DNA of 64,000 nt, taken from Marinomonas atlantica. Its GTDB lineage: Bacteria > Pseudomonadota > Gammaproteobacteria > Pseudomonadales > Marinomonadaceae. Shown piece after piece: positions 1 through 8,069 of this stretch. Each line of letters starts with the position of its first letter. Position 1 is the first letter of the stretch. The stretch covers positions 372,001 to 436,000 of the forward strand of contig NZ_LTAW01000001.1 in NCBI RefSeq assembly GCF_001639725.1, given 5' to 3'. Made by a program: the position numbers and the translations under genes. The notes below the pieces were generated by a model, which was not told where the DNA came from, ran no database searches, and worked only from the letters and a program-made list of their open reading frames with translations.

Positions 1-2
1 TG

Positions 3-146
3 CATCCAAATAATATGGCTGGCACACTCTATTTAAACGCCATTCTTCCTTTTCATATTGTCATTGCGCGAAATGCCTTAATGCGTGTCGGTAAGCACTG
101 TTCGCGTGTACGTCATGAGCACTTGAGCAAGGAGAAGCGCTCCTGA
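3..146 (+). CDS. 3' end of an unidentified CDS (partial)
   Basis: An open frame enters from the left edge and ends at a TGA after 47 codons. The readable part begins HPNNMAGTLYLNAILPF and ends in a basic tail (EHLSKEKRS), which would suit the last membrane segment and cytoplasmic tail of a membrane protein. No family is recognised. It could be chance, but the other two forward frames close within the first 36 bases. It converges on the aminotransferase gene at 208. Confidence 0.3.
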   Translation, partial: HPNNMAGTLYLNAILPFHIVIARNALMRVGKHCSRVRHEHLSKEKRS

Positions 147-207
147 TATACAAGATATATTCAAGCTTTAAGCGAGTGAAATGGCAGGCTTATTTACTTC
201 TGTAAGT

Positions 208-1362
208 TTACATCTCATCAGTTAAAACAGCGGCTATTCGGGAGACCGCTTTAACTAACGCTTCTGGCTCAGCATTCGTGAAGTTCAAACGAAGTGCTGA
301 GTAGGAGCCTTCCATATGCGCTGGATAAAAGACAGAACTCGGCACCACAGCGACACCATTTTTTAACAGCGTTTTTGCTAAGGTGTTCACATTACAGGTT
401 GGCAGGATGAGCCATAGAAACATGCCGCCTTCTATCGGCCAAGCAGAACACGAGTCCGGTAAGTACTCTGCTATAGCGCTTGCAAGTATCTTGTAACGGG
501 ATTCATACAATGCTCTGATCGCTTGTAAATGTTGTGGGAAATGGTCATGGGTTAATAAGCCTAATAGCAGTGCCTGCATCGGGAGACTAGAGTGCAAATC
601 TGACGCCTGTTTAAGCGTAATTAACGGATGGATATAGTGGCTTTCACCCGTAATCACGCCCAACCTTATGCCCGGTGAGGCGTATTTCGAAAACGATCGC
701 AGTACGATGGCCTGTTCAGGACACAGTTCAGAGACCATGGGTAGCATCTCGCCTGCAAAGCGCAGTTCACGGTAGGGGGCATCTTCTATCAGTACAACAT
801 CATAACGGCGACACAACTGAGCCACTTGTTTACGTACGGCAAGTGACCAACACACGCCAGTGGGATTATGAAAGTCGGGTACCGCATAAAATAGTTTCGG
901 CATGTGTTGTGCAAAACACTGCTCTAGCTGCGTTAGATCTGGTCCGTCAGACGTCTGATCAACCGGAATGATACGTGCTTGAGCCAGTTCAAATACTTGC
1001 ACTGCGCCGAGATAGCTGGGCGCTTCCATCACAATGCCATCGCTAGGATTAAGGTACGCTCTAGCAATTAAATCCAAACCTTGTTGAGAGCCAGTGGTCA
1101 CTAAGGACTGATCCGTAGGACTTAGAGAAAAGTGTTGGTCGCAGTAGTCGAGTAACGGGGCATACCCTTGTGTCGGGCCATATTGAAACAGACTCGAATC
1201 GTTTGCGAGTTGCGACATTATGGATTGAAAAATGGGCATTGGAAAAGACTGTTCGGCCGGTAACCCACCCGCTAATGAAATGGTATTGGGGTCACCTGCG
1301 ACGGCTAAGATTTCTCGGATATAAGACGGCTGTAGACACTGAAAAGACTGTGTTAATTCCAT
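208..1362 (-). CDS. PLP-dependent aminotransferase, class I/II fold
   Basis: A 384-residue fold-type I aminotransferase of the 2-aminoadipate transaminase / MocR-catalytic-domain group, without a fused GntR domain. Visible landmarks are the N-terminal SLAGGLP, the central FHNPTG substrate/PLP segment, EDAPY, and the Schiff-base lysine in RSFSKYASPGIRLG. The start ATG is preceded by GAGG at good spacing. It is divergent from an AraC-type regulator, with 136 bp between the two starts, so that regulator may control it. The substrate cannot be told from sequence; 2-oxoglutarate-dependent transamination of an aliphatic amino acid is likely for the group. Confidence 0.88.
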   Translation of the reverse strand: MELTQSFQCLQPSYIREILAVAGDPNTISLAGGLPAEQSFPMPIFQSIMSQLANDSSLFQYGPTQGYAPLLDYCDQHFSLSPTDQSLVTTGSQQGLDLIARAYLNPSDGIVMEAPSYLGAVQVFELAQARIIPVDQTSDGPDLTQLEQCFAQHMPKLFYAVPDFHNPTGVCWSLAVRKQVAQLCRRYDVVLIEDAPYRELRFAGEMLPMVSELCPEQAIVLRSFSKYASPGIRLGVITGESHYIHPLITLKQASDLHSSLPMQALLLGLLTHDHFPQHLQAIRALYESRYKILASAIAEYLPDSCSAWPIEGGMFLWLILPTCNVNTLAKTLLKNGVAVVPSSVFYPAHMEGSYSALRLNFTNAEPEALVKAVSRIAAVLTDEM

Positions 1363-1428
1363 AATGGCCTCGTAGAATGAGTTAAAAGAGAAGGAGTGCC
1401 ATCATGCTACTGCGGTTGGTGAAAATTT

Positions 1429-1484
1429 AATTGTCCATTTGTGCGAACTGATTTGTCGATATATGATCTTGTAATTGTCCATTT
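1429..1484. promoter_or_regulatory. Direct repeat in divergent promoter region
   Basis: The 12-mer AATTGTCCATTT occurs at 1429-1440 and again at 1473-1484, both in the same orientation. The copies are 44 bp apart, close to four helical turns. They lie between the divergent aminotransferase and AraC genes. AraC-type proteins usually bind direct repeats, so this is a plausible operator. Function is inferred. Confidence 0.45.
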
Positions 1485-1498
1485 ATGATGTTCCGCCT

Positions 1499-2368
1499 AT
1501 GAGCGATCTACAACAATCACGTATTAACGATGTGCTGTTTTACATACACCAAGATATTAGCCAAGCGCTCAGTGCAAAAACATTGGCCGATATAGCGGCG
1601 TATTCAGAGCAGCATTTTCATCGTGTCTTCAAACGCGCCGTTGGTGAGTCGGTGCACAGTTATATTCGCCGAACAAGGATGGAGTACGCTGCTAACCAGC
1701 TGATGTTTGCCTCGAAATCGAGCATTCTAGACATTGCTAACCGTTGTGGTTTTCAGTCGGTATCGTCGTTCAATAAAGCGTTCAAAGCCACTTTTCATAT
1801 GTCCCCCAGTGCCTGGCGACATTACGACAACCAAATCAGCGATAAACCTTACCTAAGCGACCCAGAGATCGCCGCGGGCTACCGTATAGTTGCGCAGCAT
1901 CCATTGCCCGAGCCTAAGATCAAAGATGTATCTGAACGACTCGTCGCATATGTTCGGCACACCGGCTATGATCGCTCTATACGCCGTGCGTGGCTCATTC
2001 TCAAAGCGTGGGCCGACACCGAAGGAAGGGTGTTTTTAGATCAGCTCGGCTTGCATCACTCTAACCCAGCTTGGGTGGCATTGGACAAGTGTCGCTACGT
2101 TGCCTGTTTGGCCATTGATCGGCCTCTAGAAAGACGCTCAATAGTTTGCCAGCTGACGATACCGGCTGGCTTACACGCTATCTTTCGCCTATCAGGAAAG
2201 TATGGCGAACTGCTGCCTCAAATCAGTAAAATAGTAGAGCACTGGCTGCCCAAATCAGGCTTCAAACTGCGCTCTACACCAGCTTACGTGTACTACTATA
2301 AAAATCATTTTTTGGAAGACGACGAGATCTTTGAGTTGGACTTTTACCTGCCTATCAGCTTTTTTTAG
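1499..2368 (+). CDS. AraC-family regulator with GyrI-like effector domain
   Basis: A transcriptional regulator of 289 residues in the Rob/SoxS-plus-GyrI layout. The N-terminal ~105 residues hold two helix-turn-helix motifs (LADIAAYSEQHFHRVFKRAVG and ILDIANRCGFQSVSSFNKAFK, followed by SPSAWR). The C-terminal ~150 residues end in EIFELDFYLPI, typical of a GyrI/AraC effector-binding domain for small hydrophobic molecules. A TTG 24 bases upstream is in frame, but the ATG at 1499 begins a normal family N-terminus and is preferred. Neither start has a strong ribosome site. It is divergent from the aminotransferase. A remnant of a related GyrI C-terminus lies near 28.0 kb. Confidence 0.85.
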   Translation: MSDLQQSRINDVLFYIHQDISQALSAKTLADIAAYSEQHFHRVFKRAVGESVHSYIRRTRMEYAANQLMFASKSSILDIANRCGFQSVSSFNKAFKATFHMSPSAWRHYDNQISDKPYLSDPEIAAGYRIVAQHPLPEPKIKDVSERLVAYVRHTGYDRSIRRAWLILKAWADTEGRVFLDQLGLHHSNPAWVALDKCRYVACLAIDRPLERRSIVCQLTIPAGLHAIFRLSGKYGELLPQISKIVEHWLPKSGFKLRSTPAYVYYYKNHFLEDDEIFELDFYLPISFF

Positions 2369-2499
2369 ATAATTTATAGCTAGAGTGGTTGTTGTTAATC
2401 GTCGGTATATGAGCAAAAAGTTGACTCAGAGGGTGCGCAATCTTCAGCCAAATTCTAAATAGCAATACGTACTATTTTTGCGGTTGGAAAGCGCACAAA

Positions 2500-2525
2500 A
2501 CCAGATGGATGCGTGTCCATCTGGT
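2500..2525 (-). terminator. Rho-independent terminator of the lipoprotein operon
   Basis: A perfect 10-bp stem (ACCAGATGGA / TCCATCTGGT) with a 6-base loop lies just past the end of the DUF799 gene. Read on the minus strand it is followed by TTTT. Confidence 0.6.
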
Positions 2526-2546
2526 GTCTAATAAGCAAGTGCTCAG

Positions 2547-3194
2547 CTATTCTTTTGGTAAAGCATAGGGGCCGTTCAGGAGGCCTCGGCTAGGCTGATT
2601 GATGGCTAGATTATTAGCTGCTCGGGCCACTGTAGGGGTCTGATCGCTGTATGAGTTAATGATTTGTGTTGCGACGGCATTTATTAAGTTGCCAAGGAGT
2701 CCGCCTCCGCCTGAATCTGAGCTTCTTACAGCGGAAGCCCTTGCGTTCCATAAAAGTGCGCCGGTTTTACCGTCTATTAATGTCATGGATACATCGACGA
2801 CGGTTTCAGAGGACAGGATTTTGTACTTCTGCCCCCAGTCATTGATTTCTGTGTACAACACGGCGTCAGCGCCAATATGCTCATACAGTTTATCTAACGG
2901 TACAAAGTTCATTTCTTCTGGCGTTGGTAAGCCGTTTTCTTTTAGAAAAGCATCGATAACAGCGACCGGAAAAACGTAGTATCCCTTTTCTCCGAAAGGT
3001 CTACTGATGGTAGACAAATAAATATACGGGGCGTTGACCTCCACTGAATTATTTTTTGGCGGAATAATCAAAATAGATCGAGGCTCTGATGCCTGCAGAG
3101 CGTCGTAGTTATATGAGGGAGGTGCAGAACAGCCTGTTAGAAATAAAGTAATCAACACGCTTGATAATAGCGTTAGCGCTTTAATTGACGTCAT
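2547..3194 (-). CDS. DUF799 (GNA1162-type) lipoprotein
   Basis: A 215-residue outer-membrane-type lipoprotein: the signal peptide ends at the lipobox LTGC. The mature part has SILIIPPKNNSVEV and YVFPVAVIDAFLKENGLPTPEEM, as in the DUF799 family (Neisseria GNA1162), which has a TolB-N-like fold. The annotated start is the ATG at 3194, preceded by GAGGG; an upstream in-frame extension lacks a signal peptide. It overlaps the DUF4810 gene by 14 bp and is the last of three co-transcribed lipoprotein genes. This trio recurs in Gram-negatives and is thought to form an envelope assembly. Its molecular job is unknown. Confidence 0.82.
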   Translation of the reverse strand: MTSIKALTLLSSVLITLFLTGCSAPPSYNYDALQASEPRSILIIPPKNNSVEVNAPYIYLSTISRPFGEKGYYVFPVAVIDAFLKENGLPTPEEMNFVPLDKLYEHIGADAVLYTEINDWGQKYKILSSETVVDVSMTLIDGKTGALLWNARASAVRSSDSGGGGLLGNLINAVATQIINSYSDQTPTVARAANNLAINQPSRGLLNGPYALPKE

Positions 3195-3573
3195 TATTTT
3201 TTCCCTCAATACGAGTAAGCATGCCGTCAATCAGCGTTGCTGATTCTGGAAATAGGTTCTTTTCCAGAATCAATTCCGCTTTTGCCTGGGGCATGTTGCC
3301 TTCTAGAGCGTACATATATCCTAAGTGAGCATGAATTCCCGGAGCAATGCGCATCCCCATAGATCTACTTTTTTGAATATCTTCTAGCAGGATAGCGATC
3401 TGGGTCGCCGAATCTGCACTGCCTGGCTCTAGATACATGCCGTAAAGCATACTCTCGTACTCGCCCCAGTAGAATGTGCTGCGTGGTGCAGAACAACCTA
3501 CCAAGGCGAATAAAATAATACCCAGTAAAGAGAAACGAGCCTTACTGCTGTTAATGACAGAGGTTGGCTTCAT
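3181..3573 (-). CDS. DUF4810-type lipoprotein
   Basis: A small lipoprotein of 130 residues. The signal peptide ends in ALVGC, then come SAPRSTFYWGEYESMLYGMY and a helical, TPR-like segment (GIHAHLGYMYALEGNMPQAKAELILEKNLFPES). The Y-W-G-x-Y-E start and the tetratricopeptide-like tail match DUF4810. The start at 3573 lies one base after the CsgG-like stop codon, indicating coupled translation; the longer reading would overlap csgG. It sits between the CsgG-like and DUF799 genes and probably links them in one complex. Confidence 0.78.
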   Translation of the reverse strand: MKPTSVINSSKARFSLLGIILFALVGCSAPRSTFYWGEYESMLYGMYLEPGSADSATQIAILLEDIQKSRSMGMRIAPGIHAHLGYMYALEGNMPQAKAELILEKNLFPESATLIDGMLTRIEGKNNDVN

Positions 3574-3574
3574 A

Positions 3575-4267
3575 TTATTGTACGGTCCATGTACCATTTT
3601 CTAAATCACGAACGACATTGTTAACCGCTTCGGTGATGGCGAAGTTTAAAACTTTTCCGTTTAATGTTGCATCATAACCAGCCGTAGACCCAAAGCCAGC
3701 AACTTCTCGATTACTTAATTCGTATTCTCCCGCTGCTTGAGTCGCGTAAACAACTTCTCCTGTCATCACATCTACAATATTCAAACTGACTTTTGCATAA
3801 GCGGTTTGGGTTTTTCCTGAGCCTAAAATACCGAAGAGTTGTTTATCACCTGTGACTTTGCGGCCGAACTCCGTCACATCGCCCGTTAACGTATAACGCG
3901 CACCAGTTAACGATTGGGTGACACCGTTTAACTCTGCTTCACGTTTTAAAATGTTTAAATTCTCTCGATCTACGACTCTGAAGCGATTGGTTTGTTGCAA
4001 ATGCGTTTTTAGGATTGTTTTTGCTTGGTTGCCAAGCTGATCCGTATTGGTCGAAAACAAACCTTGCATATAGGAAGAGCGATTTTGAAAGTTGCCAACG
4101 ACCAGTGTTGTTTTAACGCCATTGTAGTCAGTTTTGTAGCTGCTGACTGTTTCAGAAGTGACTGAGTGGTTTGATTGAGTAACAGAGCAGCCGGTTGTTG
4201 CTAACAGCAGAACAACAGACACACTAATAACCGATTTTTTTAATGGGCATGAAAAAAGAATGGCCAT
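3575..4267 (-). CDS. CsgG/HfaB-family lipoprotein
   Basis: A 230-residue lipoprotein (lipobox ATTGC) with the CsgG-like pattern: KTTLVVGNFQNRSSYMQGLF, then DQLGNQAKTILKTHLQQTNRFRVVDRENL, GARYTLTGDVTEFGRK, and a final VNNVVRDLENGTW. CsgG forms the outer-membrane curli channel, but this shorter relative sits with DUF4810 and DUF799 rather than with curli genes, so curli export is unlikely. The start at 4267 has a strong AAGGAG seven bases upstream and gives a proper signal peptide. First gene of the three-lipoprotein operon. Confidence 0.82.
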   Translation of the reverse strand: MAILFSCPLKKSVISVSVVLLLATTGCSVTQSNHSVTSETVSSYKTDYNGVKTTLVVGNFQNRSSYMQGLFSTNTDQLGNQAKTILKTHLQQTNRFRVVDRENLNILKREAELNGVTQSLTGARYTLTGDVTEFGRKVTGDKQLFGILGSGKTQTAYAKVSLNIVDVMTGEVVYATQAAGEYELSNREVAGFGSTAGYDATLNGKVLNFAITEAVNNVVRDLENGTWTVQ

Positions 4268-4383
4268 TTTATACTCCTTGTAAAAATGCAAAAGATAGGG
4301 CAACTAAAAGTTTGCAAGATTGTATATTCCTTCCTCTACAGTGACCAGCGCCAAATGATGGAGCGATTGAAACATAAACCTTT

Positions 4384-4498
4384 GTCAGTATTCTTCAATA
4401 CTCACTTCGGCGATTACCGCATGCTATGAACAGTCAAAGAAGAGGAGACTGTCATGGCTATTTCGACGTTAATTTCAATGAGTTTATTTGCTGTTATT
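4384..4498 (+). pseudogene. Duplicated promoter and first codons of the LysE gene
   Basis: This stretch repeats 5947-6062, which carries the leader, ribosome site and first codons of the intact LysE exporter. The shared parts include GTCAGTATTCTTCAATACTC and AGAGGAGACTGTC followed by ATG. Here the reading frame (ATG at 4454) keeps MAISTLISMSLFAV, then leaves the LysE sequence and stops after 28 codons. It is a truncated copy, with the GNAT and AraC genes lying between it and the intact gene. Confidence 0.75.
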
Positions 4499-4525
4499 TT
4501 TCGGGGGAATTACCCCATTTGCGTG

Positions 4526-4957
4526 TTAAGGAAATGTTAAACGAAGCACTTGCTGCCCTGTTGGTTCGTGGTGTTTTTCTTCTAAAAATTCAAATCCATA
4601 GCGTGTGTAAAACTGACGGCCAATGGTGTTTTCTTTGAACACCTCCACTTCTAGATTGTCATGCAGTTCTTGAGCTTTATCCATTAGCGCTTTACCTATT
4701 CCTCTGTCGTGGAAAGCGGGTTGAAGGAATATTGCCCCTACTTCATTGCCCATCAATGCGATAAAGCCTTGTACCTCACCATCGACTTCCGCCACCCATG
4801 TATCGGTATTAGGGAGGTATAGATTGATGATGTTTTTGCGTTCCTGTGCGATAAACTCATCGCTCATAAAGTCGTGAGCGAGCCGTGTTGCGAGTTCCCA
4901 TGAATCCAGAACTGCTTCTAGGTCTGATGTTCTATATTGACGAATGATCAGTTTCAT
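4526..4957 (-). CDS. GNAT-family N-acetyltransferase (YjaB-like)
   Basis: A 143-residue acetyl-CoA-dependent N-acetyltransferase. The N-terminus has IRQYRTSDLEAVLDSWELA; the acetyl-CoA site is IFLQPAFHDRGIGKALMDKAQ (the Q/R-x-x-G-x-G/A loop); and VFKENTIGRQFYTRYGFEF is the usual C-terminal GNAT motif. The order and the phrases LAHDFM and WVAEVDGEVQGFI resemble YjaB-type enzymes. The start at 4957 is chosen over one ten codons upstream because the family pattern starts there. Its 3' end abuts the duplicated LysE leader. The substrate is unknown. Confidence 0.82.
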   Translation of the reverse strand: MKLIIRQYRTSDLEAVLDSWELATRLAHDFMSDEFIAQERKNIINLYLPNTDTWVAEVDGEVQGFIALMGNEVGAIFLQPAFHDRGIGKALMDKAQELHDNLEVEVFKENTIGRQFYTRYGFEFLEEKHHEPTGQQVLRLTFP

Positions 4958-5035
4958 TGTGTTGGTACCTCGTGAATGAATTACCAATACTCTAGTGTGT
5001 TAACGGCACAATGCATTGAACAAAAACGGCAATTT

Positions 5036-5875
5036 TTAGAGGTACTCAAAGTCGCCGTAGACATCGATGGTTAAATCTCTGTTTTGCGCGTAGTCGCTAG
5101 GCGTTTGTCCAATGGTGTTCTTGAGGTAACGAATTAAATGGGGCTGATCGCTGAAATCATATTTATTGGCGACATCGCTCCAATTAATCTCCGCTTCTCC
5201 GAGCTGATATAGATAGTTCAGCAGATTTTCCAAACGGTTCATACTATGGACTTGCTTCATGGTTAGCCCCGTTACTTTTATAAAGCTACGCTCAATGGTG
5301 CGCTGTGAACGATGCAAGCTAAGGCCTATTTCCGTTATGGTTTGACCCTTATCTAGCTGTTGTAGAATGTGGCGCACTAACTGGCTATGTCGATCTTCAT
5401 GACTGTTGGCTATCCAAGTCGCTAAATACGTGTCTAACCGATGACTGAGTTGCTGACTCCGTTCTGCGGCATTTACCAAGAGCGACTCGGGGGAGCATGA
5501 TGTGCTGCCCCATAGCTGAGATACATCGACCGAATGCACTTGTTCGATCAGTGTACAGGGATCCTTGTCGAACAAGGAATACAAAGCACCTACTCTAAAC
5601 TTGACCCCAAGAATGCTAAAAGGTGAAGAATGATCCATTGTGAACGTTTGTCTATGGGGGAAAATCCAATGACTGCCGCACAGACTCTGACGTTCCTCTT
5701 TGTGAGCATAGTCGAACACGTTATGGGGAGTGGCAATAATCAGATGAGCACAAGGGTCGGGGTTTAGTTTGGGGTAGCGGTTGCTCAGGTCATGAGGTTC
5801 TTTTTCCAAAAACCAATAACACTCAACATACTGCGCAACTGCTTCGGATAGTGGTGGTAATCTCCAAGTTTTCAT
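5036..5875 (-). CDS. AraC-family transcriptional regulator
   Basis: A regulator of 279 residues. The C-terminal third holds the two AraC helix-turn-helix motifs (ITEIGLSLHRSQRTIERSFIK and WSDVANKYDFSDQPHLIRYLKNTIGQTPSDY). The N-terminal ~170 residues start MKTWRLPPLSEAVAQYVECYW and contain an LGVKFRVGALYSLF segment, as in AraC proteins with a DUF6597-like sensor domain. It is divergent from the LysE exporter at 6018, which it may control, since AraC-LysE pairs are common. A single copy of the island terminal repeat lies 20 bp before its start. Confidence 0.82.
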   Translation of the reverse strand: MKTWRLPPLSEAVAQYVECYWFLEKEPHDLSNRYPKLNPDPCAHLIIATPHNVFDYAHKEERQSLCGSHWIFPHRQTFTMDHSSPFSILGVKFRVGALYSLFDKDPCTLIEQVHSVDVSQLWGSTSCSPESLLVNAAERSQQLSHRLDTYLATWIANSHEDRHSQLVRHILQQLDKGQTITEIGLSLHRSQRTIERSFIKVTGLTMKQVHSMNRLENLLNYLYQLGEAEINWSDVANKYDFSDQPHLIRYLKNTIGQTPSDYAQNRDLTIDVYGDFEYL

Positions 5876-5894
5876 TTGAGCAACTAGATTATTA

Positions 5895-5914
5895 AATTAG
5901 GGTCAGATGAAAAT
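5895..5914 (+). repeat. Solo copy of the RAYT-element terminal repeat
   Basis: This 20-bp stretch matches the 20-bp end of the transposase element at 36556-37418 with one change (an A at the fifth base). It stands alone, with no transposase sequence beside it, in the divergent promoter region of the AraC and LysE genes. Confidence 0.6.
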
Positions 5915-6017
5915 AGCAAAAATAGTATCTTGGGGGCTAGCAATTGGTCAGTATTCTTCAATACTCTCCTAAACGATTACAGCATGCTGTTGGACAGTCA
6001 TATAAGAGGAGACTGTC

Positions 6018-6608
6018 ATGGCTATTTCGACAATAATTTCTATGAGTTTGTTTGCCTTGGCGGCATCGCTTTCCCCAGGTCCAGTTAACTGGGTTGGGGT
6101 GAGCAGTGGTGCACGTTTTGGTGTGCGAGTTGGATGTTATTTTGTGACCGGCGCGACGCTTGGCTTCATTGCGCTGTTTCTTTTAATAGGATTTGGGCTA
6201 CATCAGATTGTGGGTCTGATTCCGCAATTGATGGAGTATATAAAATGGGCTGGTGTTGCCTTTCTGTTATATGTCAGTTTGCAGTTAATACGGGACTCGG
6301 GCGAATTATCTGACCGGGGGAGAGCGTCTGCACCGACGCCATGGTTAGGCGCGGTTATGCAATGGCTAAACCCGAAAGCTTGGTTGGCATCCATTGCGGG
6401 GATCGCGGCGTACACGCAGCAGGCCGAAGCCAGTGCCGTTTGGGTCTTTGCAGGTATTTATTTAGTCATTTGCTGGTTATCACTTATGGCTTGGGTGCTA
6501 TTAGGTGCTTGGATAAGCGATTGGTTGAGCTCGCCGCGACGCATTCGGGTGTTGAATCGAATGCTTGCTCTGGGATTAGTGCTGAGCTGTTTTGCGATTT
6601 TCTATTAG
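6018..6608 (+). CDS. LysE/RhtB-family amino-acid exporter
   Basis: An inner-membrane exporter of 196 residues with about six hydrophobic segments. The family signature SLSPGPVNWVGVSSGARFG is near residue 20, and QWLNPKAWLASIAGIAAY is the second conserved loop. It starts at an ATG behind AGAGGAGA. Its promoter and first 14 codons are duplicated at 4384-4498. The stop codon overlaps that of the converging AraC gene. The exported compound is unknown; homologues export basic or neutral amino acids. Confidence 0.9.
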   Translation: MAISTIISMSLFALAASLSPGPVNWVGVSSGARFGVRVGCYFVTGATLGFIALFLLIGFGLHQIVGLIPQLMEYIKWAGVAFLLYVSLQLIRDSGELSDRGRASAPTPWLGAVMQWLNPKAWLASIAGIAAYTQQAEASAVWVFAGIYLVICWLSLMAWVLLGAWISDWLSSPRRIRVLNRMLALGLVLSCFAIFY

Positions 6609-7438
6609 TGGTGACAAGGGGTCGTTCGATATTGCTTCGGTGTTGCGGCGACTCGCTCTTTGAAAGCTCGCTGGAAGTGAGCTTGATCACTGAATCCAAA
6701 CTGACTGGCGACTTCTGCAATGGATACGCCATTTTTAAGTGCGATTTGACTAAGTTGAATACGACGATTGATTCTAAAAGCATGAGGTGTAGTTTGGTAA
6801 TAACGCTTAAATTGCCGAGTTAAGTAACTGTTGCTGAAGCCAAAGCGTGCAGCAACCTTATCAATCGGGTCATCAAGGTCACCATGCTCAATCAAATAGT
6901 ACGCCACCTTAGCCAGTGCTGGTGGCGCGTTCCGTTCATTGAACTCCCTTGGTAACTGTTTAATATGTTCAAACAGCTGTGTTAACCAACGATTTAACGC
7001 GACTGATTTCTCGTGAGTCGATGCATCGGACAGTAACAGATCGCAGACGTTACGCATTATTTCAGATAACGCTGAGTCTTTAATAACATCTTGCAGTGTA
7101 GGTTCCCAAACCGCTTCGTCTTGAATCCCTGCCTCAAACAGTCTTTGAGCCAGCCAATGGCAGTCAATGTGCATCATGTAATACGACCAAGCAGATTCTG
7201 GGGCTGGGTTGCAGCAATGTACCTCTTGGGCATTCATAATCACCAAATCCCCTTGAGCAACTTGATGAAGTCGGTCGCCACAGAGAAAAGAGCTTTGTCC
7301 CTTCAAAATGACTCCTATTGACCACTGCTCATGAGAATGTGGAATGTAACGAACTTGATGTCCATCGGCAATATAGCGTAAGTCTATATGCGGGAACTGT
7401 GGGTCACGCCAGAAGATAGGTTGAGAGTCGTTGGTCAT
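6605..7438 (-). CDS. AraC-family regulator with cupin-type sensor
   Basis: A regulator of 277 residues. The N-terminal AraC-binding cupin has YIPHSHEQWSIGVILKG, GDLVIMNAQEVH and CNPAPESAWSYYMM. The C-terminal HTH pair is IDKVAARFGFSNSYLTRQFKR and IAEVASQFGFSDQAHFQRAFKERVAATPKQYR. Proteins of this shape often control LysE exporters beside them. This one converges tail to tail with LysE, the stop codons overlapping by four bases. Confidence 0.88.
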   Translation of the reverse strand: MTNDSQPIFWRDPQFPHIDLRYIADGHQVRYIPHSHEQWSIGVILKGQSSFLCGDRLHQVAQGDLVIMNAQEVHCCNPAPESAWSYYMMHIDCHWLAQRLFEAGIQDEAVWEPTLQDVIKDSALSEIMRNVCDLLLSDASTHEKSVALNRWLTQLFEHIKQLPREFNERNAPPALAKVAYYLIEHGDLDDPIDKVAARFGFSNSYLTRQFKRYYQTTPHAFRINRRIQLSQIALKNGVSIAEVASQFGFSDQAHFQRAFKERVAATPKQYRTTPCHH

Positions 7439-7639
7439 TATTTGTGTCTACATACCAAACTTGGAGAGGTTTTAGTATAACAAGTTTCGATAAACATGAG
7501 GCATAGTGGTAATGCCTGGGAGATCACATTACTTAGATGAGGCGGGTTATAAGCTGGGGACGCTTTCCTCCGCTATCAATTCCTTGATAAATTGAGAAGA
7601 GTGCCAAGAACCACCACATTCAAATCATAAGGAGCCAAT

Positions 7640-7948
7640 ATGGCATCGCAATTATTAGAGCAACATGAAATTGATTCCGCCCTCATTCAACTTAATGCAG
7701 ACACTATTCAGCACTGGATTATTGAAGAGGGTAAACTCACAAAAACCTTCAAGTTTAAAAGCTTCCAACACGCATTTGGTTTTATGACCATGTGTGCCAT
7801 GTACGCTGAAAAGAAAAATCATCATCCAGAGTGGTCGAACGTCTACAGCAAAGTCACAGTTCAACTGATTACACATGATGTTTCTGGGCTCTCAGATAAA
7901 GACTTTGATCTTGCTAAACAAATGGATGTGTTTGCCAGTCTAGCTTGA
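7640..7948 (+). CDS. phhB: 4a-hydroxytetrahydrobiopterin (pterin-4a-carbinolamine) dehydratase
   Basis: A 102-residue enzyme of the PCD/DCoH family, which dehydrates the 4a-hydroxy-pterin made by aromatic amino-acid hydroxylases so that the pterin can be recycled. The active-site signature is complete: [12 protein letters not shown] (His61, His62, Pro63) and the later [17 protein letters not shown] (His79). Length is typical. The start ATG follows a strong AAGGAG. There is no phenylalanine hydroxylase gene next to it. Confidence 0.9.
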   Translation: MASQLLEQHEIDSALIQLNADTIQHWIIEEGKLTKTFKFKSFQHAFGFMTMCAMYAEKKNHHPEWSNVYSKVTVQLITHDVSGLSDKDFDLAKQMDVFASLA

Positions 7949-8069
7949 ATAAGCTGAATATGTCAGTGAGAGGGCTTCTGTTTGGAACATTTTTTACTCT
8001 TTCTCAATCACTATAGGTGTTTATCTAGGGTAAACTTAAATCTAAGTATATTGGAAAGGGGTGCTTTTG

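Noticed and set aside
4426-4638. 70-aa forward reading frame over the duplicated lysE leader
   Set aside because: It is in a different frame from the real lysE start and overlaps the GNAT gene antisense. The informative frame is the truncated lysE copy from 4454.
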